Assembly: GCF_010634855.1 (NCBI RefSeq) | Contig: NZ_MWLQ01000018.1 | Coordinates: forward strand, 124,001-188,000 | Length of the DNA: 64,000 bases | Source of the DNA: Microbacterium sp. B35-30 | GTDB taxonomy: Bacteria; Actinomycetota; Actinomycetes; Actinomycetales; Microbacteriaceae | Direction: 5' to 3' | Shown here: piece after piece, positions 6,301 to 16,114 of the stretch | Position numbering within the stretch: the stretch's first letter is position 1 | Layout: each line of letters starts with the position of its first letter | Notes under the pieces: model-generated | What the model was told of the DNA's origin: nothing | Database searches by the model: none | What the model saw: the letters and a program-made list of their open reading frames with translations, nothing else | Translations under genes and position numbers: made by a program

Positions 6301-8937
6301 TCAGCCGATCCGCTCCCAGGGGCCGTTCTTCTTGGCTCCCGGTTCGTCGCCGCGCGTCGACCACTTCGCGCGCCAAATGCCGTCATCCCTCCAGACGACG
6401 TCTCCGTTGTCGAAGATGCGCGACGCCGTCCAGACGGCGACCCCGGTCGGAGTCGCGGTGACCTCCTGCCACGCCCCGTTCTTCTTCGACCCCGGCGCCT
6501 CGCCCTTCGTCCACCAGGACGCCGCCCACACGGCGCCGTCGAACGTCACGACGTCGCCCTCGTCGTATACCGCGGTCGACGACCACGTCGGGGGCGCGGT
6601 CGCAGCGGTGTCGTCGCCGACCACGATGCCGCGGCCGTTCGTCGCGATGTAGACGCGCCCGAAGACATCGGGGTCGCCCTCGATGTCGGCGCCGATCCAG
6701 CCCCACTCGTGCTCGTCGTCGTTGATGCGCGCCCACGTCGCACCGTCGTCGGTGGACCGGTAAACGCCGCGCACTCCGTCGCGAGAGGCGGCGGTGTAGA
6801 TCGCGGGGCTCGTCGCACCGGGTGCCGCCTTGCCGAAGCCGACGGTGTCGGCCTCGTCGAATCCGGCGATCGCGGCCCAGGTCGAGCCGCCGTCCCTCGA
6901 GTGCCAGAGGCCGTAGGCGCCGCCCTCGTCGGACCCGCCGGCGAGCCACACGTCGCCGATGGCGCCCGGCGTCGCGCCGAAGCGCACCGGACCCTCGGTC
7001 GGCAGCGCACCGCTGCTCACGGCGGCGAAGCTCGCTCCGCCGTCGCCGGACCGGTAGAACACGCCGCCCGCGAAGGCGTACACCCGCGACGCGTCGACGC
7101 GGTCGCTCTCGACGCGTGCGCCCGCGGGCAGCCCCGCGACGTCTGCGAAGGTCACGCCGCCATCGGCCGAGTGCCGTACGGCCGCGCCATCGGGCGCCCA
7201 CACGATGCCCGATCCGTCGGCGGTCACGGTGACGGTGCCCGATCCGCTCGCTCCCTCCGCCACGGGCGAGGTGACCCACGAGACGCCCGAGTCGACGGAT
7301 GCCGCGACCACGCGCGCGCCGCCGCCGTCGGTGCCGGCGCGCACGATGACGTTGGGCGCGAGGCCTGCGGCATCCACGCTCGTGCCTCCGCCGAAGTACG
7401 GCGCACGGAAGCTCTGCGGAACGGTGCCGAGGTCGTCGTGGACGAAGCCGCCGAGATCGAGCATCGCCGACACGAGGTCGACGTCGCCGGCCGGTGCCAC
7501 GAGATCCTGGATGGCCGTCTCCTCAATGCCGAACGCCTCGGGAGCCAGGTGGATGACGCTACCGGGCTCGTCCCAGGCGGTCAGGTCATCGCTGCGGTAG
7601 ATGGTCGCGCCTGTGCCGTACATCAGCTCGTCGGAGTCGAACGGGTCGATCTCGAGCGCCGACACCATCCAGCCGAGCTTCGGTGCGGGCTCGGACCAGG
7701 GCACCGGGCTGCCGGGCTCCTTGCCGAACGTCAGCCAGGGCACCTCATCGACGGACTGCGAATAGCGCGGGTTGAGGGTGGTGCTGCCGTCCGCGCCGTA
7801 GGCGTACTCCCAGATCGGGCTCCAGGTCTGGCCGCGGTCGGTCGAACGGAAGATCAGGATGTCGGGCCACCACTGGATCTGCGACGCGACCATGATCGTG
7901 TCGGGGTCGCTCTTGTCGACCGTGAGTCCGCCGAACCCGAAGTCGACGCCCACCGGCCGGTAGGTCGGTGTGATGTTCGTCCACGAGCCGTCGTCGAGGC
8001 CGTAGCGCCACACCTCGCCGTCGGAGCCGTCGTAGGGTCCCGACGTGTTGCTCGTCGTGAGATAGAGGAAGCGGCCGGCCTCATCGATCACGCCGTGATG
8101 CGGCAGGAACCCCGTCGGAGCACCCGCCACTGGAGCCCACGTGGCGCCCGCGTCGTCGGAGCGGTAGAGGATGTCGTCGGTATCGGCCACCGCCGTGAAG
8201 ACCGTCTGCGTCGGGGATCCGGCATCCGTCGATGACGTGTCGAACGCCGTCCACAGCACGCCGAGATTCTGCATCAGGTACGAGTTGCCCGAGCCGGCGT
8301 CGGGCACGAAGTCGCCCGCGTTGGGGAAGGAGTCGACGCGGGAGAACGTCACGCCCGCGTCCGTCGACCGCCAGAGACCCTGGCCCTGTTCGGCGCCGTA
8401 GTAGAGCACATCGTTGTCGCTGGGGTCGACCTGCAGCCGCTCGCCGATGCCGCGTCCGGGCATGTTGCCGCCGACCTTGAAGGGGAGGGGCGCGGCGTCC
8501 CAGGTGGCACCGTAGTCGTACGAGCGGAGGATGGCGCCGTTGTTCGGGTCCCACTCGTTCGTGTACATGCCCGTCGCCACGTAGACGCGGCTGGTGTCGA
8601 CCGGGTCGGTGGCGAGGCTGAGCACGCCCAGCCGGTTCCAGTCGTCCCAGCCGACGTGGTCGAGCAGGGGCACCCACTCGTCGGTGTCGCGGTCGAGCCG
8701 GTAAGCGCCGCCGATGTCGGTGCGCGCGTAGACCAGGCCCGGCTCCGTCTGGTTGTAGACGATGCCCGGCACGTATCCGCCGCCCGAGATGGCCGCGTTC
8801 GACCATTCGTAATCGGTCGCGGGCGCGCTCGCAGGCGGCGTCGGCTCCTGCGTCGCGGTGGCGGGGGCGGCGATCGCCAGCGGGACGACGACGCCGGTCG
8901 CGACGACGAGTCCGACGGCTGAACGTCTGAATCTCAC
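6301..8937 (-). CDS. Secreted GH74-family endoglucanase/xyloglucanase with two CBM5/12-like modules
   Basis: An 878-residue exported enzyme. A Sec signal peptide covers about 1-29. The catalytic part (about 42-770) is a double beta-propeller with repeated Asp-box motifs (RSTDAGVTF, RSDDAGATW, RSTDRGQTW, RSTDDGATW). The GH74 hallmark YARTDIGGAYR carries the catalytic Asp at 74, and a second candidate Asp is in the VSALEIDPF segment. Two CBM5/12 (ChiC_BD) modules follow, each with WxxxxxYxxGDVV and a terminal KKNGxW motif (about 783-878). GH74 enzymes cleave xyloglucan or related beta-glucans. The GTG at 8937 is chosen because AGGAG lies 9 nt upstream and the signal peptide starts there. A LacI-type operator sits in its promoter. 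No transporter or regulator for the products is in this window. Confidence 0.88.
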   Translation of the reverse strand: MRFRRSAVGLVVATGVVVPLAIAAPATATQEPTPPASAPATDYEWSNAAISGGGYVPGIVYNQTEPGLVYARTDIGGAYRLDRDTDEWVPLLDHVGWDDWNRLGVLSLATDPVDTSRVYVATGMYTNEWDPNNGAILRSYDYGATWDAAPLPFKVGGNMPGRGIGERLQVDPSDNDVLYYGAEQGQGLWRSTDAGVTFSRVDSFPNAGDFVPDAGSGNSYLMQNLGVLWTAFDTSSTDAGSPTQTVFTAVADTDDILYRSDDAGATWAPVAGAPTGFLPHHGVIDEAGRFLYLTTSNTSGPYDGSDGEVWRYGLDDGSWTNITPTYRPVGVDFGFGGLTVDKSDPDTIMVASQIQWWPDILIFRSTDRGQTWSPIWEYAYGADGSTTLNPRYSQSVDEVPWLTFGKEPGSPVPWSEPAPKLGWMVSALEIDPFDSDELMYGTGATIYRSDDLTAWDEPGSVIHLAPEAFGIEETAIQDLVAPAGDVDLVSAMLDLGGFVHDDLGTVPQSFRAPYFGGGTSVDAAGLAPNVIVRAGTDGGGARVVAASVDSGVSWVTSPVAEGASGSGTVTVTADGSGIVWAPDGAAVRHSADGGVTFADVAGLPAGARVESDRVDASRVYAFAGGVFYRSGDGGASFAAVSSGALPTEGPVRFGATPGAIGDVWLAGGSDEGGAYGLWHSRDGGSTWAAIAGFDEADTVGFGKAAPGATSPAIYTAASRDGVRGVYRSTDDGATWARINDDEHEWGWIGADIEGDPDVFGRVYIATNGRGIVVGDDTAATAPPTWSSTAVYDEGDVVTFDGAVWAASWWTKGEAPGSKKNGAWQEVTATPTGVAVWTASRIFDNGDVVWRDDGIWRAKWSTRGDEPGAKKNGPWERIG

Positions 8938-8987
8938 GATGAAACACTCCTGTCGTGTTCGGTGATGGTCTTCTTCGACCGTTCGCG

Positions 8988-9007
8988 ACGATATCGAAGC
9001 GCTTCGA
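8988..9007 (-). promoter_or_regulatory. LacI-type operator and -10 box of the GH74 gene
   Basis: Perfect 14-bp palindrome TCGAAGCGCTTCGA at 8994-9007, centred on the CG step as in LacI/GalR-family operators. Directly downstream on the minus strand is TATCGT (8988-8993), a good -10 box, so the operator lies between -35 and -10 and should repress. The cognate regulator gene is not in the window. Confidence 0.7.
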
Positions 9008-9085
9008 ACAGTCGAGGATCCCGAGCAAGTTCTTCGCTTCCGGCTCGTGAGGCGCGACGGGCACCGCCTGTCGACGCGTGACCCC

Positions 9086-9122
9086 TTGACGCCGGCATCC
9101 AGATGTGTACAGTGTGAACATA
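9086..9122 (+). promoter_or_regulatory. Promoter and 19-mer operator of the DUF899 gene
   Basis: TTGACG (9086-9091) and TACAGT (9108-9113) with a 16-bp spacer form a sigma-70-type promoter. The -10 box lies inside TGTGTACAGTGTGAACATA (9104-9122), which is nearly the same 19-mer that occurs twice in the TetR/MFS intergenic region near 19.2 kb. Control by that TetR protein is inferred. Confidence 0.6.
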
Positions 9123-9147
9123 CGCACTCGCACACTCGGAGGTTCCG

Positions 9148-9852
9148 ATGCAGAGCACGACCCAGCTAGCCCTTCCGCCCGTCGTCGACGCCGAGACGTG
9201 GCGCCGCGAACTCGCCGAATTGCGCGTCCGCGAGAAGGCCGCCACGCGCGAGCTCGATGCGATCGCCGCGCAGCGGCGGCGGCTGCCGATGGTGGAGCTG
9301 CCGGCGTACACGCTCGTGGGCAAGGACGGGCCTGTGCGCCTGGCCGACGTCTTCGAGGGCAAGTCGCAGCTCATCGTCTACAACCACATGTGGTTCGAGG
9401 GCAAGGAATGGCACTGCCCCGGCTGCACCGGGTTCACTTCGCAGTACACGCGTCTCGACTTCCTCGAGGCGTACGACGCCCGCTTCGTGATCGTGACGCA
9501 GGGGCCGATCGACGAGGCGCTGGCGTACAAGGAGAAGACCGGCAACCGCATGGAGTGGTACTCGACGGCCGACAGCCCGTTCGGCGCCGACATGGACGCG
9601 CCAGCGGGCGGCGGCTTCGCAGTGAACGTCTTCCTCCGCGACGGCGACACCGTGTACCGCACGTGGCACACGAACGGCCGTGGCACCGAACAGCTGAGCC
9701 ACACGTTCCCCCTGATCGACCTGCTGCCGTACGGCCGTCAGGAGGACTGGCAGGACTCGCCCGAGGGATGGCCGAAGTCCGCGGCCTACGACGGCTGGTT
9801 CACGTCGCAGAAGATCGGCGAGCTGTACGGGCCCGGTCCGGCTCAGGACTGA
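9148..9852 (+). CDS. DUF899 family thioredoxin-fold protein
   Basis: A 234-residue soluble protein matching the DUF899 family. It has an N-terminal helix with RRELAELRVREKAATRELD, the RRLPMVE segment, the YNHMWFEGKEWHCPGCTGF motif (CPGC, a CXXC-like pair near residue 90), and a C-terminal WFTSQKIGELYGPG ending. The fold is thioredoxin/AhpC-like, so a redox role is possible, but no function is established for the family. AGGAGG-type sequence (GGAGG) lies 8 nt before the ATG. Its promoter contains the 19-mer also present before the TetR/MFS pair, so it may be induced by the same toxic compound. Confidence 0.85.
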   Translation: MQSTTQLALPPVVDAETWRRELAELRVREKAATRELDAIAAQRRRLPMVELPAYTLVGKDGPVRLADVFEGKSQLIVYNHMWFEGKEWHCPGCTGFTSQYTRLDFLEAYDARFVIVTQGPIDEALAYKEKTGNRMEWYSTADSPFGADMDAPAGGGFAVNVFLRDGDTVYRTWHTNGRGTEQLSHTFPLIDLLPYGRQEDWQDSPEGWPKSAAYDGWFTSQKIGELYGPGPAQD

Positions 9853-9995
9853 GAGCGACGGATGCCGCGCCCGGCGAGCGCGGCCGGGTGAAGCGCCTCC
9901 CGCACGGGCAGGGACGTCCGGGCGCGGTGCCGGGACGTCCGAGCGACGCGCCGGCGTTTCGCGGATGGGGGCGGGGCTCGCCAGTATGAGAGGCG

Positions 9996-11147
9996 ATGCG
10001 CACTCTCACCACTGGCCGCCTGCTCGCATCGAGCGCGCTCGCCGCGGCACTCTGGATCCTCGTCGTCGGCGCCCGATGGGTGTTCTCGCAGCTCCCCGGC
10101 GGGGCCGCCCAGGTCGGCAACCTCGTGCCCGACCTCGTTTCGCCGTCGCTCCTGTGGGGTCCGGTCGGCGGATGGCTGATCGTGATCGTACTGGGCGGCG
10201 CGCTCGCCGTCGCGCTCTGCCATGCGCTGTTCACCGCGCTCGCGGCACGCCACGGAGCGCTCCTCGTCGGCGCGTGGTTCGCGGCCGTCGCCGCAGGCGC
10301 GCTCGTCGGACTCGCCGTCGACGTCGCCTCCGCGTGGAGCTCCGTCGCGATGTCCGGACCCCGCGGACTCCTGGTGGGCGAGTTCGGCGCGTCGGCAGCG
10401 GCGGGCGCCCTCTGGGGTCTGGTCGTGGGATGGATGCCGGGCCTCGTCGCCCGCGTGCCCGCCCCGGCACCCGCAGAATCCGGTGCGGCGCCGCAGGCCC
10501 GGCGTCCCGTCTGGCTCCTGCCGGCGGCGGCCGTCGCAGTCGTGGCGGTGGTCGCGGGCGGGGTCTTGGCCGACCAGGCGCGCACGGCCGCGATCCAGGC
10601 CGAGGTCGACGCCCAACGCGAGATCGAAGCGCAGAACACCTTCGGCGCGCTGCCCGACCCGAACGCACCGGGGGCCCCGGTGCCCACGGCGGCTCCGGCA
10701 TCCGGCGATCTCGACCCGCAGTGGTGCACGCCCGACAAGGCGACCCTGCTCAAGGGCGAGCCCGATGCGGCCACCGGGCATCGGGGCATGCCGATCCGGC
10801 TCGTGAACTTCTCCGAGGAGCCGTGCGTGATCGAGGGCTACCCCGACGTCGCGTTCGAGGACCAGAACCGCCACCTGCTCGCGGTCACCCTCGAGCAGGG
10901 CGGGTCCTTCATGACGCAGGACCCCGGCCCGCAGCGCATCGAGGTGCCCGCAGGCGGGTACGCCGTGACCCTCCTCGGGTGGGACGCCGCCTCGCCGCAT
11001 GGCGCGCTGGTGACGAAGACGGTCCACGCCGCGCCCACCGCCGGCATGACCCGCGGCTCGTGGCCGATCGAGCTCGACATCGTGGAGGGCTCGACGGTCG
11101 CGATCACCGCGTGGGCGCTCGACCCGAACCCGTTCCCCTCGGAATGA
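9996..11147 (+). CDS. Membrane protein with C-terminal DUF4232 domain
   Basis: A 383-residue protein. Four hydrophobic helices occupy the first 150 residues (about 8-28, 52-75, 80-105 and 125-150), and a fifth stands at about 170-190. An Ala/Pro-rich linker follows. The exported C-terminal domain (about 245-383) has the DUF4232 pattern: a Cys early (WCTPDKATL), a second Cys in SEEPCVIEGYPDV, and beta-strands. DUF4232 proteins are actinobacterial extracytoplasmic proteins of unknown function; the two Cys could form a disulfide. It stands alone and ends in a perfect palindromic terminator shared with the convergent gene. Confidence 0.7.
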   Translation: MRTLTTGRLLASSALAAALWILVVGARWVFSQLPGGAAQVGNLVPDLVSPSLLWGPVGGWLIVIVLGGALAVALCHALFTALAARHGALLVGAWFAAVAAGALVGLAVDVASAWSSVAMSGPRGLLVGEFGASAAAGALWGLVVGWMPGLVARVPAPAPAESGAAPQARRPVWLLPAAAVAVVAVVAGGVLADQARTAAIQAEVDAQREIEAQNTFGALPDPNAPGAPVPTAAPASGDLDPQWCTPDKATLLKGEPDAATGHRGMPIRLVNFSEEPCVIEGYPDVAFEDQNRHLLAVTLEQGGSFMTQDPGPQRIEVPAGGYAVTLLGWDAASPHGALVTKTVHAAPTAGMTRGSWPIELDIVEGSTVAITAWALDPNPFPSE

Positions 11148-11152
11148 CAAAA

Positions 11153-11188
11153 CGCGGATGCCGCACCCGGCCGGGTGCGGCATCCGCG
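11153..11188. terminator. Perfect 36-bp palindrome, bidirectional terminator
   Basis: Two 18-bp arms (CGCGGATGCCGCACCCGG and its exact complement) meet without a loop, between convergent genes ending at 11147 and 11229. In RNA it would fold with a small terminal loop. It serves both directions. Confidence 0.75.
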
Positions 11189-11228
11189 TCTCGATTCACA
11201 CGCTCGCTCGATGACCGAGCGGCGCGGA

Positions 11229-12128
11229 TCAGTACCAGTCGGTGGCCTGCGAGTGACCCCACGCCGCGCACGGGGCGCCGTAGACGCGCTCGATGTAGTC
11301 GAGGCCCCACGCGATCTGCGTGGTCGCGTTGCTCTGCCAGTCGGCGCCGAAGGTGGCCATCTTGTTGCCGGGCAGCGACTGGGGAATGCCGGTCGCGCCG
11401 CTGCCGGAGTTGTAGGCCTGGTAGTTCCAGTCCGACTCCTTGTCCCACAGTGAGTCGAGGCACGAGAACTGGCCGTCGCCCCAGCCGTACTGCGAGGCGG
11501 CCATCTGGCGCGCGGTCGCCTTGGCGCCGTCGACGGTGTTCGCGGCAGCGAGCGCGGCGGCGGCCGCTGCGGCGGCCTCGGCCTGGCGCTGCGCCTCGGC
11601 TGCGGCGGCCGCGGCAGCGGCGGCTGCCGCTTCTTCGGCGGCCTTCTGCGCCTTGGCAGCGGCGAGGTGCTCGCGCAGTTCGGCGACGCGCACCGAGATC
11701 TTGTCGGTCACGCCGGCCGCGTCGGCCGCGAGGCCGGGCACCAGGAGCATGGGCACGACGTCGAGCTTCGACAGTCGCTCGGTCGCCTCCTCGAGCGGGG
11801 CGGTGTCGACCGACGTGTCGGCCACGCCGAGATCGAGACCGGACGTGGCGATGTCGGAGGTCAGCGCGGCCGCCTCGGTGAGTGTGACACGGGCGGTGAG
11901 CAGCGTGCCCTGCGCGTCGACACGGATGTCGCGGAGGGTCTCGGCGGTGGCTTCGGGAGCCGCGGCCGAGGCGATGGCCGACGCGGCCAGCGGTGCGGCG
12001 GCCGCCAGAGTCGGGGAGGCCAGGGTGAGGCCTGCGGTGACGACGACGCCGAGGGCGGCGCCGGCGGCGACCGTGGGAATGAGGAAGCGGCGGCGGCGGG
12101 CAGTCGTGTGTGACGTATCTGAATGCAT
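11229..12128 (-). CDS. Exported transglycosylase-like cell-wall protein
   Basis: A 299-residue exported protein. A hydrophobic segment at about 18-45 acts as signal or anchor. A region of helical character follows, then a long Ala/Glu-rich coiled-coil-like stretch (about 150-205). The C-terminal domain (about 215-299) has QYGWGDGQFSCLDSLWDKESDWNYQAYN, GIPQSLPG and IAWGLDYIERVYG. This is the lysozyme-like/APF-type transglycosylase fold, with the catalytic Glu in WDKESDW. It probably cleaves peptidoglycan glycan strands during growth. I took the ATG at 12128 because AAGGAT lies upstream and the signal sequence starts there; the frame is open for another 30 codons. The gene stands alone between two hairpins. 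Confidence 0.8.
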   Translation of the reverse strand: MHSDTSHTTARRRRFLIPTVAAGAALGVVVTAGLTLASPTLAAAAPLAASAIASAAAPEATAETLRDIRVDAQGTLLTARVTLTEAAALTSDIATSGLDLGVADTSVDTAPLEEATERLSKLDVVPMLLVPGLAADAAGVTDKISVRVAELREHLAAAKAQKAAEEAAAAAAAAAAAEAQRQAEAAAAAAAALAAANTVDGAKATARQMAASQYGWGDGQFSCLDSLWDKESDWNYQAYNSGSGATGIPQSLPGNKMATFGADWQSNATTQIAWGLDYIERVYGAPCAAWGHSQATDWY

Positions 12129-12322
12129 GACGAACGTACGATCCTTCGGGTTGCGCGCCGCGGGAATCGGCGCCGTGCGCCGTCGGGTCGGACGCACAAG
12201 CCCCCGAGTCTGCCTCATGCCGTCTGAGCGACTCCCGGTGTTTTCCTGGACGAATCGTGGGAGCGGTTTTCCCCGAAAGGCCTGATCCGAGGCACGGGAA
12301 GGCCGCTGCCGCCGTCACGACG

Positions 12323-12360
12323 AAGGGGGAGGATGCCGGGAATCCGGCATCCTCCCCCTT
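12323..12360 (-). terminator. Terminator after pgi
   Basis: Perfect 17-bp stem AAGGGGGAGGATGCCGG with a 4-nt loop (GAAT), 13 bp beyond the pgi stop codon. It also contains the recurrent GGATGCCGG word. Confidence 0.75.
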
Positions 12361-12373
12361 CCAGGCCGAGGCG

Positions 12374-14071
<1,698 letters not shown>

Positions 14072-14078
14072 GCCCCCT

Positions 14079-14084
14079 AAAGTA
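14079..14084 (-). promoter_or_regulatory. -10 box, leaderless pgi
   Basis: TACTTT on the minus strand, 7 nt before the GTG at 14071; no ribosome site between them. Confidence 0.5.
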
Positions 14085-14171
14085 CCCGCGCCGATGCGCG
14101 CGTTGGTTACGCGTTACTCACCGGCGGTCGGTGTTCGTTGTGAGCGCGCCTACCCTTGAGAGGGAGGTGCC

Positions 14172-15002
14172 ATGCCCTATCCCTCGCCTGACCTGCGCCT
14201 GATCGCCGTCGATATGGACGGCACGCTGCTCGACGGCGACGGCCGCATCCCCGACGCCCTGTGGCCGCTGCTCGACCGCCTGCACGCCCGCGGCATCCGC
14301 TTCGCCCCGGCGAGTGGGCGCCAGCTCGCCACCCTTCAGCGCGCGTTCGCACAGCACCTCGACCACATGGTGTTCATCGCCGAGAACGGCGCGTACGTCG
14401 TCGAAGGCGATGCCGAGATCAGCTCGGACGCGATGGACGCCGCCTTCACGGCATCCCTCGTGGCCCGCCTGCGCGCGCTCACCGCGGCGGGCAGTGACCT
14501 CGGCGTCGTCGTGTGCGGCAAGCGGTCCGCCTACATCGAGCGCGCGGATGCGCCGTTCCTCGCGGAGGCGCAGAAGTACTACGCGCGCCTGCAGGTCGTC
14601 GACGACCTGCTCGAGGTCGACGACCAGATCCTCAAGGTGGCGATCTTCGATTTCGTGGAGGCTGCGACCACGGCCCCCGCGCTCGACGACCTGCGCGCGA
14701 CGCACCAGGTGGTCGTCTCGGGACACCACTGGATCGACGTGATGAACATCGGCGTCAACAAGGGCGTGGCCCTGCGCCGGCTGCAGGCGGCGACCGGGAT
14801 CACGCACGAGCAGACCGCCGCGTTCGGCGACTACCTCAACGACCTCGAGATGATGGATGCTGCCGCCCTGTCGTTCGCGATGGCCAACGCGCACCCGGAT
14901 ATCGCGGCCCGGGCGCGCTTCTGCGCCCCCTCGAACCTCGACCACGGCGTCATCACCACGATCCAGAAGCTCCTCGACGGCGTGCCGGACGCCGTCGCCT
15001 GA
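14172..15002 (+). CDS. Cof-type HAD-IIB phosphatase
   Basis: A 276-residue soluble hydrolase of the HAD superfamily, subclass IIB. Motif I is AVDMDGTLLDG (nucleophile Asp at about 15, acid/base Asp at 17). Motif II lies in PASGRQ, and motif III/IV is AFGDYLNDLEMM near residue 220, preceded by a Lys in the NKGVALRRL segment typical of Cof proteins. Such enzymes dephosphorylate sugar phosphates or cofactor precursors; the substrate is unknown. GGGAGG lies before the ATG. It is divergent from pgi, which hints at sugar-phosphate metabolism only weakly. Confidence 0.9.
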   Translation: MPYPSPDLRLIAVDMDGTLLDGDGRIPDALWPLLDRLHARGIRFAPASGRQLATLQRAFAQHLDHMVFIAENGAYVVEGDAEISSDAMDAAFTASLVARLRALTAAGSDLGVVVCGKRSAYIERADAPFLAEAQKYYARLQVVDDLLEVDDQILKVAIFDFVEAATTAPALDDLRATHQVVVSGHHWIDVMNIGVNKGVALRRLQAATGITHEQTAAFGDYLNDLEMMDAAALSFAMANAHPDIAARARFCAPSNLDHGVITTIQKLLDGVPDAVA

Positions 15003-15047
15003 GGCGGCGCGTCCTCCGGGACAAGTCGTCTGTCCAGACACGTCCGG

Positions 15048-15103
15048 GCTCTCGCCGAGATCACACGACGCATGCGCCGATGACATGTGGTCTCGGCGAG
15101 AGC
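15048..15103. terminator. Long hairpin after the HAD gene
   Basis: Arms of 18 bp, GCTCTCGCCGAGATCACA at 15048-15065 and its complement at 15086-15103, with a single mismatch and a 20-nt loop. It lies 45 bp after the HAD stop and probably ends its transcript. It belongs to a set of unusually long hairpins in this window. Confidence 0.6.
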
Positions 15104-15174
15104 CGTCGGCGCGGGCGCCGCATTCATCCGGCACGCGTCCGGCCGCGTCGGCCCGCGTCGACCGTGGCGCTCGG

Positions 15175-15180
15175 TAGCGT
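15175..15180 (+). promoter_or_regulatory. -10 box, leaderless HNH gene
   Basis: TAGCGT, 7 nt before the ATG at 15188; no ribosome site. Confidence 0.5.
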
Positions 15181-15187
15181 GGCCTGC

Positions 15188-15574
15188 ATGGCGGTGAGTC
15201 AGACCAGGCGAGCGCGCGCAGCCCGGCGCCGGGCGCGTCGCGTGGCTGCCGCCGACAACGACCTCACCCTCGACGAGTGGGAGGCGCTGCTCGAGGCGTG
15301 GGCATCGTGCGCCTACTGCGGCACCGAGGCCGGCCCGTTCCAGAAGGACTGCGTGCTGCCCATCTCGCGCGGCGGCAGATACACGTTCGAGAACGTCGTC
15401 CCTGCATGCCGTTCGTGCAACGCGAGCAAGAGCAACGACGAGGTCACCGGGTGGCTGCGCCGCAAGCGTCTCGACGAGCGCGCCTTCCTGCTGCGGCACG
15501 TCGAGGTGCTCCGCGCCTGGCGCGGGGTGGCGGAGGCGCGCGCGGGCGACGAGCAGCAGGCGCAGGCGCTGTGA
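15188..15574 (+). CDS. HNH endonuclease domain protein
   Basis: A 128-residue protein. After a very basic N-terminus (RRARAARRRARR) it carries an HNH fold: CAYCG (first zinc Cys pair), the core LPISRGGRYTFENVVPACRSCNASKSN with the second Cys pair CRSC, and the N of the motif. The usual first His of HNH (DHxxP) is replaced by LPIS, so catalytic activity may be altered. The gene overlaps the following GNAT gene by 4 nt (GTGA), so they are co-translated. Chromosomal single-domain HNH proteins like this have no settled role. The ATG is backed by the -10 box 7 nt upstream. Confidence 0.82.
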   Translation: MAVSQTRRARAARRRARRVAAADNDLTLDEWEALLEAWASCAYCGTEAGPFQKDCVLPISRGGRYTFENVVPACRSCNASKSNDEVTGWLRRKRLDERAFLLRHVEVLRAWRGVAEARAGDEQQAQAL

Positions 15575-16044
15575 GCGTCGGCATCCGTCCGTACGAGTCG
15601 CAGGACTGGGACGACATCTCCCGCATCCACGACGCCGCCCGCCTCGACGAGCTGCGCGGAGCGGGCCTTCTCGAGGCGTACCTCAGCCTGGCCGACACGT
15701 ACGAGAACGAAGGCCTGTTCGACGACAAGGTGTGGGTCGCCGAGTCCGGGGGCCGCGTCGTCGGGTTCATCGCCGGCAGTGTGGGCGACGAGGGCGGCGA
15801 GATCACCTGGATCTACGTCGACCCCGCGTTCTATCGCCAGGGGATCGGCCGCGCGCTCGTCGAGCACTTCCTCGCGCGCGCGGGTGGGCCGGTCGAGCTC
15901 GAGGTGCTCGACGGCAACGCCGCCCGTGAGTTCTACGAGTCGCTCGGCTTCGTGCGCACCGCGACCACCAGCGGCAAGCTCGCAGGCAACGAGGCCTTCG
16001 CCGCCACCGGCCACACGCTGGTGTGGACCCCGGCGCCGCCGTAA
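15571..16044 (+). CDS. GNAT family N-acetyltransferase
   Basis: A 157-residue acetyl-CoA-dependent transferase. The acetyl-CoA loop is in YRQGIGRALVEHFL (R/QxxGxG/A pattern, about 85-97), preceded by the beta-strand ITWIYVDPAF. The C-terminal GNAAREFYESLGFVRT motif (about 116-131) is typical of Acetyltransf_1 members. The start is GTG overlapping the HNH stop by 4 nt. The acceptor substrate is unknown. It ends just before a bidirectional hairpin. Confidence 0.88.
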   Translation: MSVGIRPYESQDWDDISRIHDAARLDELRGAGLLEAYLSLADTYENEGLFDDKVWVAESGGRVVGFIAGSVGDEGGEITWIYVDPAFYRQGIGRALVEHFLARAGGPVELEVLDGNAAREFYESLGFVRTATTSGKLAGNEAFAATGHTLVWTPAPP

Positions 16045-16063
16045 TCGCCTGCAGGAATGGGAA

Positions 16064-16096
16064 GCGGCCCGCGCGATTCGGGTTCGCGCGGGCCGC
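16064..16096. terminator. Bidirectional terminator GNAT/SDR
   Basis: Perfect 13-bp stem GCGGCCCGCGCGA / TCGCGCGGGCCGC with a 7-nt loop between convergent genes. Confidence 0.8.
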
Positions 16097-16114
16097 TGGT
16101 TCGGGGACCGGATG

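Noticed and set aside
6175..8235. Long plus-strand open frame of 686 codons opposite the GH74 gene
   Set aside because: It is very Arg-rich with no domain and follows the codon shadow of the real minus-strand gene. Several similar long frames elsewhere (for example 47492-50551 on the minus strand opposite sbcC) were rejected for the same reason.
12129..12260. c-di-AMP (ydaO-type) riboswitch before the transglycosylase-like gene
   Set aside because: Such riboswitches often precede cell-wall hydrolases in actinobacteria, but the leader is only about 130 nt here and I could not find the required conserved segments.
15188..15574. HNH gene as part of a homing element or restriction system
   Set aside because: No methylase, intron, intein or repeat borders it; it is co-translated with a GNAT gene and looks like normal chromosome.
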